DNA of 64,000 nucleotides from Ricordea florida (GCA_949710005.1 OX453283.1:26771349-26835348), one strand, 5' to 3'; positions 46,201 to 56,247 are shown, numbered from the stretch's first letter. A program made the numbers and translations. The notes: generated by a model not told the origin, from the letters alone.

Positions 46201-49200
46201 TTCTACCTTTTAACCTTTTCACTGCCACAGTCAAACCGTGAGTCATACAATGTGGTTCTATTATTTAACCCTTTCACTGCCACAGTCAAACCTTGAGTCA
46301 TACAATGTGGTTCTACCTTTTAAACTGTTCACTCCCACAGTCAAACCTTGAGTCATACAATGTGGTTCTACCTTTTAACCTTTTCACTGCCACAGTCAAA
46401 CCTTGAGTCATACAATGTGGTTCTACCTTTTAACCCTTTCACTGCCACAGTCAAACCTTGAGTCATACAATGTGGTTCTACCTTTTAAACCGTTCACTCC
46501 CACAGTCAAACCTTGAGTCATACAATGTGGTTCTACCTTTTAACCTTTTCACTGCCACAGTCAAACCTTGAGTCATACAATGTGGTTCTACCTTTTAACC
46601 CTTTCACTGCCACAGTCAAACCTTGAGTCATACAATGTGGTTCTACCTTTTAAACCGTTCACTCCCACAGTCAAACCTTGAGTCATACAATGTGGTTCTA
46701 CCTTTTAACCTTTTCACTGCCACAGTCAAACCGTGAGTCATACAATGTGGGTCTACCTTTTAAACCGTTCACTCCCACAGTCAAACTTTGAGTCATACAA
46801 TGTGGTTCTATCTTTTAACCCTTTCACTCCCACAGTCAAACCTTGAGTCATACAATGTGGTTCTGCCTTTTAACCCTTAACTCCCACAGTCAAACCTTGA
46901 GTCAAACAATGTGGCTCAATTTTTTTACCCTTTCACTCTCAGGGTCAAAGCTTTACCCTTTGTAAGACAATTTTATTAGTGACACAGACTATATGTCCCC
47001 TTTCTCCTTTCTCTTTTTCTTATTTCTCCTTGAAGGAACTTTATAAATTGTTGTAAATTTTAAATCAGTAAGTAAATGTGAATTGTAACACATGTAGCTT
47101 TTTCCTTCCTTGGTAAATTGTTATCTGTGTTTTTTGAATTGAAAGAAAGCAATGGGAAAATAAAAGATAAATGTTGCCTGTGTTGTAACTAGAACTATGT
47201 TTGTTCGCAGATGGCATTAAAGCACCATCCAGACAAAAACCCCAATAATCCTGAAGCTACAGAGAAAGTAAGTATAGTGTAACCATGGAAAAGCAGCTGC
47301 AGTCAGGTGATAAAAGCTAATTTATTTAAGCAATAAACAAAAGTTTCTAAGGGATTACCTGCGTAATAAATCACACAGAATGCTGGGAAAACATGAGAGG
47401 GACCTAACGACATGAGAGCCATGGGTAAGTGATTTTCAAGCCCTTCGCGTGTTCTACCAACATACCAAGTGGTTTATTATGCTGATAAATCCGTAGAAAC
47501 TGCAGTTTATTGCTTTTATAAACTAACTTCAAATAAAAACATAAATGGTGTCTCTTTTCTATGGGTTTGCCAGCACAATAACCCATGGATTTGTGACCAA
47601 TCAGTGCATGCACAGTGCATGCACAGTATCTGAGTTTTTTTATAAAAAGGTGTACCATATTTTCTCTCCCTCAACAGGTGTAAAGATGTGTTTCTAGTGA
47701 TTTGGCAGGGGTGGGGGTTAGGGGGAGTGGCAGGTGACAAAATTCAGTTAGGGGTAAATTTACGCTTCATAACCAGGACCACCAAGCATGAATGTGTGCC
47801 TCAAGTTTCATATGAAATCTTTTCATGCCATTTATTGCAGCTAACCGTTTTTCATTGAATTGGGGGGGGGGGTGTTGGGTGCAGGGGTAGACTTTATCCT
47901 TTAGGCACAGAGGAATTGTAAATGTATTAGTTCACAAGGCTTAAGTTTGCAAATGAAATACATGTTAATGATGCTGCCAAAATTAATGTTGCCAAAGAAC
48001 AGATAATGTCGTTAGCTGTGAAGGATTTAAATTCCACGTGAAAAGGGAGTGATAATGTATTTTATTTGGGATATAAGGTATTCAAGATTTTTAAGATATT
48101 ATATTTGGGATTTAAGGAACATGTATTTTATATAGGATTGGTAAAAGTATTTTTATTAATGAAATTCAAGGAGTTTGAGGTTTTTAGGGTATTTTGTATG
48201 AGATTTAAGGTACTGGTATTTAAAGTTACTTGAGACATTTTCGATGGGATTGGTAAGGCATTATATATGGAATTTAATGTATTTAAGATTTTTAAGATTT
48301 TTAAGATTTTTAAGATTTGAGGTAATTTATATGGGATTGGCATGTTGGAATTTACAATATATATTCAAATGCGCAATAACACAACCACCACGGAAGACAC
48401 ACGAGATTACGGATGTCGGTCGTTTCGCCTACAGGATGATTCGCCTACAGGATGATTCGCCTACATACAAGTCGATTCGCCTACACGTTCTGAGACGTTT
48501 CGCCTACACGTTCTGAGACGTTTCGCCTACACTGAAGTCGATTCGCCTACAATCCAATACCCTAGAAAAGTAAATTAGTATAGGACAATTATCACTTTTA
48601 GCGACTACAGTTTTACTCGCGATACACAGATGTGACATTTTCCTTTTTATGAAATAATTTCTGATAACGTTTGTTGGAGGTTTTTTGGGGGGAGGGGGCT
48701 TTTTATAGGTGTACCCCTACTCGAGAATCGAATTCCAGGTCTTCTAATTGGTTAATGTTAATGTTGTTTACGTCTTTTGTTAAAATAAACTGATTTATTC
48801 TGTTAAAAAAAAAAACAAAGAGAAAAAATCACACCTACCTTGCGCGGGGCACTAATTAGCTCTTATTGTCAAGATAGTCACAAGTATAAATAGAAGGCTA
48901 ATAACAATACGGAAAAAAAGTCACACTTTAATACCTTACCTGAGACACTAATAAATTATCTAAATTATAAACTGTCTTTTACAATTTGTAGATTGGCTCT
49001 TATTGTCAAGATCGTCACAAGTATAAGCAGTAGAAGACTAATAACAATACGGAAAAAAAGTCACTTTATACCTTACCCGAGCCATAGTCTGCGCGCTGTT
49101 TTCTTGTCCACTTCGGAGAAAATTAATCCGATAACACACATATACCATTGAGTTAAAGTAAACTTTATTCTTCTGTTCTATTTTAAAAAAGTAAGCTTCG

Positions 49201-49522
49201 ATGTAGGTGAAACACCTCAGATCGTGTAGGCGAATCGACTTCAGTGTAGGCGAAACGTCTCAGAACGTGTAGGCGAATCGACTCAAGTGTAGGCGAATCG
49301 ACTTGTAGGCGAATCATCCTGTAGGCGAAACGACCGGCTACCGAAATTACATCTTACAAGGGCCAGACCGCAACACCGGGAACTACTTCCCGTACTCTTC
49401 GCGAACAGTGTGTGGGTTCTTTAACGTCTCACGAAGTATTACGAACAAGGGTTGTGATATGGGACCTGCGGTTCATTGTCCTTATCCGAGAATACTAGAA
49501 AGTCTAACCATTCATAGATGTC

Positions 49523-49555
<33 letters not shown>

Positions 49556-52500
49556 AAAGACCCTGAGTGATGGTTCGGCCGAGGTTGGAACCCACGACGT
49601 AACCGGTCGGCGGTCAAAATTTATGTTGTTGAAATTAAAGTACAACGTTGTGCTCTTTATACTAAAATGTCCTCTTTCGTCTTTTCAGTTTAAAGAAATA
49701 AATCATGCACACAGTATACTAGCAGACCCAAGTAAAAGGGAGATTTATGATAAATATGGCTCTATGGGTCTTTACATAGCAGAGCAGTTTGGAGAAGAGG
49801 TGGGTAGTCTCGAAGATTTTGCAGTTTATTTTTAACAGGGGCACCCAACGTCAATTTTCGGAACTGAAAATATCTGTTCGGAAGACGATTGAGATCTAGA
49901 ATTTTCGGAACATTTGTTAAAAAAATTTCTTGCTTGTTTGCCTCTCCTAGGATTTTCGAACATCTAAAAATGGTATTATTGCCCATTTTTAACGGATTTT
50001 TAACGTAAAAAGGGCACCTAGAATTTTCGGGAGCCTTTTTTCTGGCTGAAATTTTCGAAAAGGTAAGTTTTGATCGCTATAATTTTCGGATCACGAGACT
50101 TTCAGCTAGGAAATCCGAACAGATTAAAAAATTTTAGGGGATAAAAATATGCTTATATCTACCTTTTGAATACTAAAACACTTTAACAATGCTGTGTTTA
50201 AGTGGTTTTGAACTACATTCTCGTTGGGTGCCCCTGTTTTAAGATAACTTCTCATCTCCTGAGAATTGTGTGAAAATACGTTAATTTAAATATGTGCTCT
50301 ACTGACCAAGCGGAGGTCGAGTTGGCTGCATGGTGACTAAGTTCTTTCTTTGCGTTGTTATTGACTGAGAAGTAGTTAATGTCAATAAACACTTAAAAAA
50401 GAACGGAAGCTTGGTCAATAACGGATTTATTTTATGTCAATTTGTTTTGTTTTGCGGGATTGGCCCTTCTTGGCCGCGCAGGTAGCCAATCAGAACTCAG
50501 GATTCCCTTCATTTCGCCCTGTCGCGGAACCAGCCATAGTAAACCATCTTAATCACCACCGTAGGGTAAAAGAAGGGGGTGCTGACGTTTCGAGCGTTAG
50601 CCCTTCGTCAGAGCGAAAGATTAACGCTCGAAACGTTATCCCCTCCCTCTTTTACCTTACAGTAGTACAGATTACTTTATCAACTGGTTTGATTATCCCA
50701 ATTTCTTGTGTTTCAATTCCCCACCGACACAGCATCAGTTTCTTTAGAAACTACCTCAAAAATACATCTTAATCACCAGCGACTTTCTCCCGTTTGTCCT
50801 CCAGCTGTAGAGAATGATCAAAATTTTTGTTTGATTTGTCATTATTATTATTTATTTTTATTTTTTAGTGGTTTCTCATGTTGTGCCCTAAGATAAAATA
50901 TTAACCAATGCGGTTTATTTTCAAGCATTTAAGAGTCTTTTGAACCAATCGTTAGGAATGGTGAAGGAAAAATGTTTGAAGTATTCTATAATTTATAGGC
51001 ATGGTTACTAGGAATGGTTAGCGGTGTATAGAATTGTTAGAGAGAAGAACAGTTTTCACGGGTTTTTTTGTTGCGCTAACCAGGTAATTAAGGAAAAAGT
51101 GTTGCAACAATGTCTTCTTTCGAAATGAAAGGAACTTCCTCCGCGGCTTACGACCGTTCTTTAGCCATGCGTTGGAATCAAGTGCAACGGAACACAATGG
51201 TTGATGAACGATTTGTCGTTAAACCTTCCGTTGCCGATTTGCCTAAAGTAACAAGCCAGTCTCGACTTGTGGTAGCTGCGCGAGGTAAAATTCGCCACGA
51301 GAAAGAGAAATTAGAAGCTGAGAAAGAAACTTTGGTCAACGAACAAATTCCTCAGTGCAATTCCTGTGAAGGTGATGTAGTCGGAGAGGAGATAATTATC
51401 AAATCTTCAGCTTTACCTGCTCAGAGCGAAAGAACAGAAGTTTTTGAATTTTTCAAGAGCCGTCGTTTTGATACCGAAGTAAATTTAAACGAAAGAAATC
51501 TTGGTCCAGTGAACGCGTCTGAGATTTCTTTGGAGTTATTTCCGTCTATGACAGTGACGCGTCTTCACCTTGCGAACAATCTTCTCAGGAACGAAGGAGG
51601 GAAAGCTATCGCGAAGGCCCTTGAAGATAATTTCTCTGTAAAAGAACTCGACTTGTCTGGAAATTTTCTCGGAAGAAGCGCTCTTTCCAGCGTTGGAGAA
51701 ATGTTGAGAAAAAACGGAACCTTAGAAAAACTGAATTTGTCGCAAAACCACCTCATAGATCAAGACATAGAAGTTTTGATGGAAACGCTTCGCGAGAAAA
51801 CTGTTGTAAAAGAATTAGATTTATCACACAACATTTTGTGCGACGAATTCGCGAAACAAATGTCCCTTGTCTTACAAAGCAATACTTCTTTGGAAAAGCT
51901 TAATCTAAGTTCAAATCAAATTGAAGCGAGCGGTTTGCGGGCTATGCAATTGGGTTTGCAAAAGACCTTAACATTACGGTCTTTCTGCGTTTCTTGGAAT
52001 TATCTTTACGATATTGGGGCAGAAGTTCTGGGTGACATTATAGCAGCTAACCGAAGCCTTGTTGAAATTTCAGCTTGTGGAAATCTTTTCACCGCTCAAG
52101 CTGCAAATTTTCTTGCTGAAGCTGTTGTTAAGAACGCTAATTTGAGAGTCCTTCGCTTAGGGCAAAATTTGATAAGAAATTTGGGGGCGTATGCATTTTT
52201 AAACGCCTTTTGCGAGAGTGCGAGCGAGTTCGCGCTAGAGACCCTAGACATAAACGGTACAATTGTCGACAAGGCATTTGAAGAGAAAGTTTTCACAAAG
52301 CTACCCGAAATTTCTCGCTCTTTAAAGATTACTAATTTCACTGTCGTTGAAGAAGTGAAAATTGTTTTGGAAAATCGTTCCATCAAATCTAGATAGTTTT
52401 GCCATTTTCTAAGATGGATATATTTATTATTTATGAGGCTTTCTTTCTTTGGGAATTCTACTTTTTTGTATTTTTGTTAACCGTGTAACCGTGCGCCATT

Positions 52501-55358
52501 CTTTGAAATTCTTTTTACTTGTTGGCGTTTATTTATCATGGAGTATTAGACCATAATTTTATATCTAAGCGAAATGACACTAAACAATTTTTACTTCTTT
52601 TGAAAATCAGTTTTTAGCCTCTTAGGCCCATTCCTCTAGGTATGACCTCTACTTGTACAGAGTGTAACAATTTTTTTTAATTGAAATTGCTCTTCCGTAA
52701 GTTTTTATCTTCATTGTTGCTTATCTTGTATTTTAAAGGGTATTCTGGGCAAAGTGCCATTAAATTTAGCCTTGAAGGTATCCTTTTGGGTTGCACAATA
52801 TTACAAATACACATTTGATATGTATATTTCAAATATATGAATCGAGTAAATTAAACGAATTACTCGATTCATATAATCAAAGTTTTCTATAACATCAATA
52901 CCTAAAGAAAACTTTAACGTGGTCTCTTAGGAGTCAAAAAAAGCTGGACCACGCCCATATCGGTCTCCTTTAGGGGTTTAATTCAAAATTTCCGACGAGC
53001 ATCCCCGTCCCTTTCATATGCGATTCCCCCCCCCCCCCGCTCCACCTTTGTGCTGATATGTTAAGGAGAAGGTAGGCGTAGATCGCGCTTGGAGCTGAAA
53101 AGGGCAAGGGGTGGGACGTTAGGGACGGACCATTAGAAAAGTGATGGGGGGGGGGGGGAATTTTCAGCTTGCACGAATTTTTTTTCTCGCTCACTGCTTG
53201 TGCAGGAATTTTTTTTCAGGTGAACCCCTCTGCACGAATTAATTTTACTACGTGTGAAAAAGTCACAATTGGACCGTCCTTCTGCATGATTTTTTTTTTA
53301 CCTTCTTTGCATGAATTTTTTTTCTTGGCATTTTCCCTTGCATTAATTTTTTGTTTTTTTTTTTCCCACCCCCACCCCCCCCCCCATCACTTTTCTAATG
53401 GTCCGTCCCTTAATACATTGAATCCTGAGTAACATTTTTTTTTTCCGTTCAATTTTTGCAGAATGTGAAACTATACTTTAGGCTTAACAGTGGCTGGTGT
53501 AAGGTAAGATTTCTTATTCAAACTGCAGGGCTGCAAATAACAATCGGTCAGCGGTCATTGTCAGACCAAAATTAGCTCATGTCCGACGAAATCCCAACTG
53601 TGGTAGGCCATGATGTCCGGGCAATTTTTTATCATGTATTGTTTGATAGTAAAGATGAATAAAATTCAACCGTCTTCGCTTTTTGTTGTGATGTCCGACT
53701 ACATTTTTGTTTTGTCCGACCAAAATGGTCACTTATTCGGACATATGTCCTTTCAAGGGAAAAAAAATTATTTGCAACTCTGAACTGTAAAATGTTATAA
53801 TTGGCTGCTTTCCCTTGATACTTTCCTTTTGAAGCAAGTACTGGCAAGTTCACTGCGTAAAGGTATCGACTTAAACCCACAAAAATCGCTGTGATATACG
53901 TCTCACTTTGCCTCTCTAAACCAAGTTCCAGTTCCCAGCGTGCATGGCGGGCAGCTCAGTTGGTAGAGCATCGCACCGGTGTTCTCGAGTTCGCAAGTTC
54001 GAATTCCGTTCCAGTCTATTCTTTTCCCGGTTTTATTCAATAGACGTGAGTGTTTAACTGAGAATTGCACCACTCGTAAAATTCATACGAAACTACATCT
54101 GGGACCATAGTGGGGTCTTTTCTGTGGCGTATTTTCCTCGCCAGTGAGGATATGGATGACGTCATTTCTCGCCTGGCACGATTCAGTTTGTGTACGAAAC
54201 TGGCAAACGCATGTCTTTTTTTGTTTAAGTCTATATAATAAAAAGAAAATTACACGTTAGCTCGAAGATATTAATTTTATGTTCTTGCCACTAAAATTCA
54301 TATCTTCTCGCCACCTCTATATACAAACCTCGGTTATGTTACAGTTGCTAAAATTTGTGTTGATTCTACTAGGGTAAAATTTTTTATTTCTTTTTTAACC
54401 GCGATCCAGATATGTGATATATTTCCGATATACTAGAGTCATTGCTCCCGTTTCTTTTTGTATGAGCTTACTTTTCACCAATTTTTCAAGCTCAAAATTC
54501 ACCATCTTCACTATTTATCATCCCTTTCAGCTCTTTGACATTCAATCCTTGCAGTGTAGTTTAATGACCTTGCTCCCACGATTCTCCTATAACACAGTCG
54601 TAGAGCGTCCGAACTAGTAATCGGAAGGTCGTGAGTTCGACTCCTATCGGGAGAACTTGAATTTTCTTTTTAGTAATCGGAAGGTCGTAGGTTAGACTCC
54701 TATCTGGAGAACTCGGATTTGCTTTTTCGTAATCGGTAGGTCGTAGGTTAGACTCCTATCTGGAGAACTCGGATTTGCTTTTTCGCAATCGGTAGGTCGT
54801 AGGTTCGACTCTTATCGGGAGAACTCGGATTTGCGTTTTAGTAATCAGAAGGTCGTAGGTTGGACTCCTATTGGGAGAACTCGGATTTGCTTTTTAGTAA
54901 TCGGTAGGTCGTAGGTTAGACTCCTGTCGGGAGAATTCGGATATGCTTTTTAGTAATCGGAAGGTCGTGAGTTCGGCTCCTATCGGGAGAACTCGGATTT
55001 GCTTTTCCGAGTTTGCCTGTCACTGTGCCGAAAAAGACATCATTCAGCTTACTGTGTGTTTTGTTTTGTTCGTCAGGCTTTGTTTATGTTCTGTGGCGTC
55101 ATCACCTGTTGCTACTTCTGCTGCTGCTGTTTTTTCTGTTGTAATTTCTGCTGTGGAAAATGTAAACCTGTTCCCGACGAACAGTGGGAAGACTTCGCTT
55201 ACGAAGATATCAAAGACGACGACGAGCCGGTCACGACTCAGCCCGGAAGCGTCGGTAACAATACGAGCAGCCACGACCCGGCGCCGAAGTCTCCAGGTGT
55301 AGATAGCGCGACAAGCAACAGCACAACAACTTCCGCTATCCCCATGTCCTCGTCGTGA
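40239..55358 (+). CDS. DNAJC5: DnaJ homolog subfamily C member 5 (cysteine-string protein), complete
   Basis: Six exons join in phase: 40239-40303, 45028-45109, 47211-47267, 49689-49799, 53462-53503 and 55077-55358, giving 212 residues (human 198). The J domain starts at [20 protein letters not shown]; the HPD motif is in [18 protein letters not shown]; then [20 protein letters not shown] and [20 protein letters not shown]. The palmitoylated cysteine string follows, [19 protein letters not shown], then an acidic and Ser/Thr-rich tail. It is a co-chaperone for Hsc70 on secretory vesicles. The first exon ([20 protein letters not shown]) is inferred from the in-frame join, the GTAAGG donor and the upstream CRE; it could be a different exon. 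Introns 1-5 hold tandem arrays, MITEs and a nested LRR gene. Confidence 0.93.
42249..42436. mobile_element. Near-perfect 188-bp hairpin, MITE-like, DNAJC5 intron 1
   Basis: Two arms of about 87 bp are almost exact reverse complements, from 'aacaaattgatgtcag' to 'ctgaaatcaatttgtt', including 'tttttatgcgtctgtccgct' and 'gttgtagatccac', around a loop 'tcacctatcggatc'. A related arm fragment, 'catcaataagagtacagaca', lies at 42171-42192. Confidence 0.85.
43184..44385 (+). repeat. 17-bp tandem array, about 70 copies of an RNA polymerase III A-box unit
   Basis: The unit is TTGATAGCTCAGTTGGC. The 12-base core TAGCTCAGTTGG fits the tRNA A-box consensus TRGCNNAGYNGG. Variants change only the spacer (cttgat, catgat, gcgtgat, ggtttgat, cttgac, cttggt). 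A block of variants starting 'gcatgatagc' at 43311 recurs at 43566, exactly 15 units (255 bp) away, so longer blocks were also duplicated. The right end flows directly into an intact SINE body, showing where the unit came from. It lies in DNAJC5 intron 1, sense orientation. Confidence 0.95.
44378..44480 (+). repeat. tRNA-derived SINE body at the end of the A-box array
   Basis: 'agctcagttggttagaacgt' (A box) is followed by 'ggtcatgggtttgaaacgca' (degenerate B box) and the tail 'caagtcttatcttcacaact'. The tail is shared with 3411-3545 and 60618-60740. Confidence 0.75.
44477..44826. mobile_element. 'tatgttgtggttcaatttta' MITE split by a second MITE
   Basis: The left arm is 44477-44528 and the right arm 44743-44826 ('aaaataaaggaaaataaaat' ... 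'ttgaactacaatatata'). The insertion is the 206-bp element 44529-44734 plus one copy of its target duplication. Confidence 0.8.
44529..44734. mobile_element. Nested 206-bp element with 8-bp target duplication
   Basis: The ends AGGGGGGTAAAGGG and CCCTTTACCCCCCT are perfect inverted repeats of 14 bp. CTTTGTTG occurs on both sides (44521-44528 and 44735-44742). The interior is rich in 'tcacg' words ('gttcacgtatcacgaca'). The 8-bp duplication suits a hAT-type mobiliser. Confidence 0.85.
45345..46940 (+). repeat. 55-bp tandem array, about 29 copies, DNAJC5 intron 2
   Basis: The unit reads 'ccttttaaccctttcactcc' + 'cacagtcaaaccttgagtca' + 'tacaatgtggttcta'. In the right part (46320-46780) three unit types (taaaccgttcactccc, taaccttttcactgcc, taaccctttcactgcc) cycle, giving a 165-bp higher-order repeat. 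Partial relatives ('tcatacaatgtggccctaac') sit at 41690-41835 in intron 1, perhaps an ancestral form. Confidence 0.95.
48412..49338. mobile_element. Foldback-type element with tandem TTCGCCTACA arms, about 0.93 kb
   Basis: The left arm (48412-48552) and right arm (49200-49338) are inverted and each is built from repeated 'gtcgattcgcctaca', 'gacgtttcgcctaca' and 'gatgattcgcctaca' units of about 15-20 bp. Outer tips are 'gtcggtcgtttcgcctacag' and mirror 'ctgtaggcgaaacgaccggc'. The interior has a direct duplication of about 85 bp ('ctcttattgtcaagat' at 48862 and 48992; 'aacaatacggaaaaaaagtc' twice). It has no coding capacity and lies in DNAJC5 intron 3. Confidence 0.8.
49345..49617 (-). repeat. 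tRNA-derived SINE, minus orientation, A-box region deleted
   Basis: It matches 58475-58770 over 'gtgtgtgggttctttaacgt', 'gaacaagggttgtga', 'gggacct' and 'gcagcactttctcctcagt'. The B-box part ('ggttggaacccacgacg') remains, but the A-box segment present in the other copy is missing. Confidence 0.7.
49836..50236. mobile_element. 401-bp inverted-repeat element (CAGGGGCACCCAACG ends), DNAJC5 intron 4
   Basis: The ends CAGGGGCACCCAACG and CGTTGGGTGCCCCTG are perfect 15-bp inverted repeats. TTTTAA flanks both sides. The interior repeats the word 'attttcgga/g' many times. It starts 36 bp after the donor of DNAJC5 exon 4. Confidence 0.75.
50525..50760. mobile_element. Foldback repeat, family with 58850-59065
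   Basis: 'accgtagggtaaaagaaggg' and 'ccctcttttaccttacagt' form outer arms; 'acgtttcgagcgttag' and 'taacgctcgaaacgt' form inner arms. A tail, 'ttactttatcaactggtttg', is shared with 58850-59065. Confidence 0.65.
51110..52396 (+). CDS. Intronless leucine-rich repeat protein (RNase-inhibitor type, LRRC74-like), nested in DNAJC5 intron 4
   Basis: A single 428-residue ORF starts at the ATG of [10 protein letters not shown] and ends at TAG. Residues 1-110 are polar and carry a charged helix ([18 protein letters not shown]). From about residue 148 to 390 there are 28-residue leucine-rich repeats: [82 protein letters not shown] and [19 protein letters not shown]. The 28-residue spacing is the ribonuclease-inhibitor class, as in LRRC74 proteins. 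The role is unknown; such repeats usually bind proteins. It lies on the same strand inside a DNAJC5 intron with no intron of its own, so it may have arisen by retroposition. Codons look intact throughout, suggesting selection. Confidence 0.85.
   Translation: MSSFEMKGTSSAAYDRSLAMRWNQVQRNTMVDERFVVKPSVADLPKVTSQSRLVVAARGKIRHEKEKLEAEKETLVNEQIPQCNSCEGDVVGEEIIIKSSALPAQSERTEVFEFFKSRRFDTEVNLNERNLGPVNASEISLELFPSMTVTRLHLANNLLRNEGGKAIAKALEDNFSVKELDLSGNFLGRSALSSVGEMLRKNGTLEKLNLSQNHLIDQDIEVLMETLREKTVVKELDLSHNILCDEFAKQMSLVLQSNTSLEKLNLSSNQIEASGLRAMQLGLQKTLTLRSFCVSWNYLYDIGAEVLGDIIAANRSLVEISACGNLFTAQAANFLAEAVVKNANLRVLRLGQNLIRNLGAYAFLNAFCESASEFALETLDINGTIVDKAFEEKVFTKLPEISRSLKITNFTVVEEVKIVLENRSIKSR
53122..53409. 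mobile_element. PIF/Harbinger-like MITE, 288 bp, TTA duplication
   Basis: The ends GGGACGGACCATTAGAAAAG and mirror CTTTTCTAATGGTCCGTCCC are perfect inverted repeats continuing into G- and C-runs. TTA is duplicated at 53119-53121 and 53410-53412, as expected for PIF/Harbinger. The interior is a series of 'cacgaattttttt'/'gcatgattttttt' words. It ends 52 bp before DNAJC5 exon 5. Confidence 0.85.
53945..54040 (+). repeat. tRNA-like SINE head
   Basis: 'gggcagctcagttggtagag' gives a D-arm with A box, and 'gcaagttcgaattccg' a B box. The T-stem does not pair well and the 3' part runs into unrelated AT-rich sequence, so this reads as a SINE rather than a functional tRNA gene. It lies in DNAJC5 intron 5. 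Confidence 0.55.
54587..55012 (+). repeat. 56-bp tandem array, 7 copies, each with a B-box-like motif
   Basis: Units start 'agtaatcggaaggtcgt' at 54615, 54672, 54728, 54784, 54840, 54896 and 54952. Each contains a version of GAGTTCGACTCC (pol III B box GGTTCGANTCC) followed by 'tatcgggagaactcggattt' and 'gctttt'. The first unit is preceded by 'cagtcgtagagcgtccgaac', the remnant of a tRNA-like A-box half. The array ends about 65 bp before the last DNAJC5 exon. Confidence 0.9.
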
Positions 55359-56115
55359 ATGACGATGTTTTAGTGTTTAGTCAAGGGACTGGGTAAAAAG
55401 TTTTTTTGTTCCTACTGGCGGCAAAGTTTGAACATTAAGGAGCGGCTTTTGTCGGCCAATTTATAAACGTTTTGTATGAAATATAAATTATGAATTTGTT
55501 CTAGTATTTGAGGGAGAACATCTACGTTTGTTTTCCTCTGTGGTTAAGTAAGTGATAAGAAAAACTGGTAGTGCATTCATTAGCTGAACAAGGTTTTTTT
55601 TTGAATTGGTCGTGTTAGGAAGTACTGGGTTAAAAAGATTCAAGTGTGTTATGCTCGCACTAGAGAGGGAAATTCGTCAACGAAGACTAGATATTTGTTC
55701 CGTAATTCCCCTTGCTTATTTAATGTTGCTGCCAGTACGCTAGCTTAATAGTAATTCGCGAAATCTTTTTTCCGCGCGAAAATAAGCGGAAGCGCGTAAT
55801 TCAGCGGGACGCGCGAGGTCCCACGTGTTCATCCACGGCCACCCGCGAATTTTCGATCTGCAAAAAGAACGCCTGATCGCCTATTTTCCTCAAAGGGTGA
55901 TGCTTCGAATTCATGGAAGGGCTCTCATTTGAAATTCTCGGTATTCGTCGCTCGTGCTGGACTTCGACTTCGGAGATTACAGGCTCAGCGGTTAGTTGAA
56001 GATCCTCCATGTTGAATTTCGTTGCTGAGCGTTAGGCGATCAATTAGGGACATAGAATTATAGCTAATGCATGTGAATTACCGTCATAGTCGATGTTTCA
56101 ATTTTAAGCATTTTT
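55359..56115 (+). other. DNAJC5 3' UTR and flank
   Basis: No recognised gene. 55740-56010 is GC-richer and has an open minus frame (MEDLQLTAEPVISEVEVQHE..., 69 codons). It could be a short first exon of an unseen gene, but no domain supports it. Confidence 0.35.
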
Positions 56116-56247
56116 GGCTCATCTCCGGTGTAATATAATTTATTCATTTTCTTTGTTAGTAAGGGTTAGGTACATTGTTAAGAATGTTTTGTGTCCTTTG
56201 TTTTACGTCAGTTGTGTGAATAAATTATATTACACCGGAGATGAACC
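56116..56247. mobile_element. 132-bp MITE with 8-bp target duplication
   Basis: The ends GGCTCATCTCCGGTGTAATA and (reversed) GGTTCATCTCCGGTGTAATA are inverted. GCATTTTT is duplicated at 56108-56115 and 56248-56255. The right arm supplies an AATAAA that could serve the upstream DNAJC5 transcript. Confidence 0.88.

Noticed and set aside
43184-46940. Possible CRISPR-like arrays
   Set aside because: Repeats are directly abutting without unique spacers, in an intron of a eukaryotic gene. They are ordinary tandem satellites.
53945-54017. Functional tRNA gene
   Set aside because: A and B boxes are present, but the T-stem and acceptor stem do not pair properly. It reads as a SINE head.
55801-56010. 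69-codon minus frame beginning MEDLQLTAEPVISEVEVQHE
   Set aside because: It looks somewhat protein-like and lies in a GC-richer patch, but there is no domain, no clear donor and no partner exon. Left unnamed.
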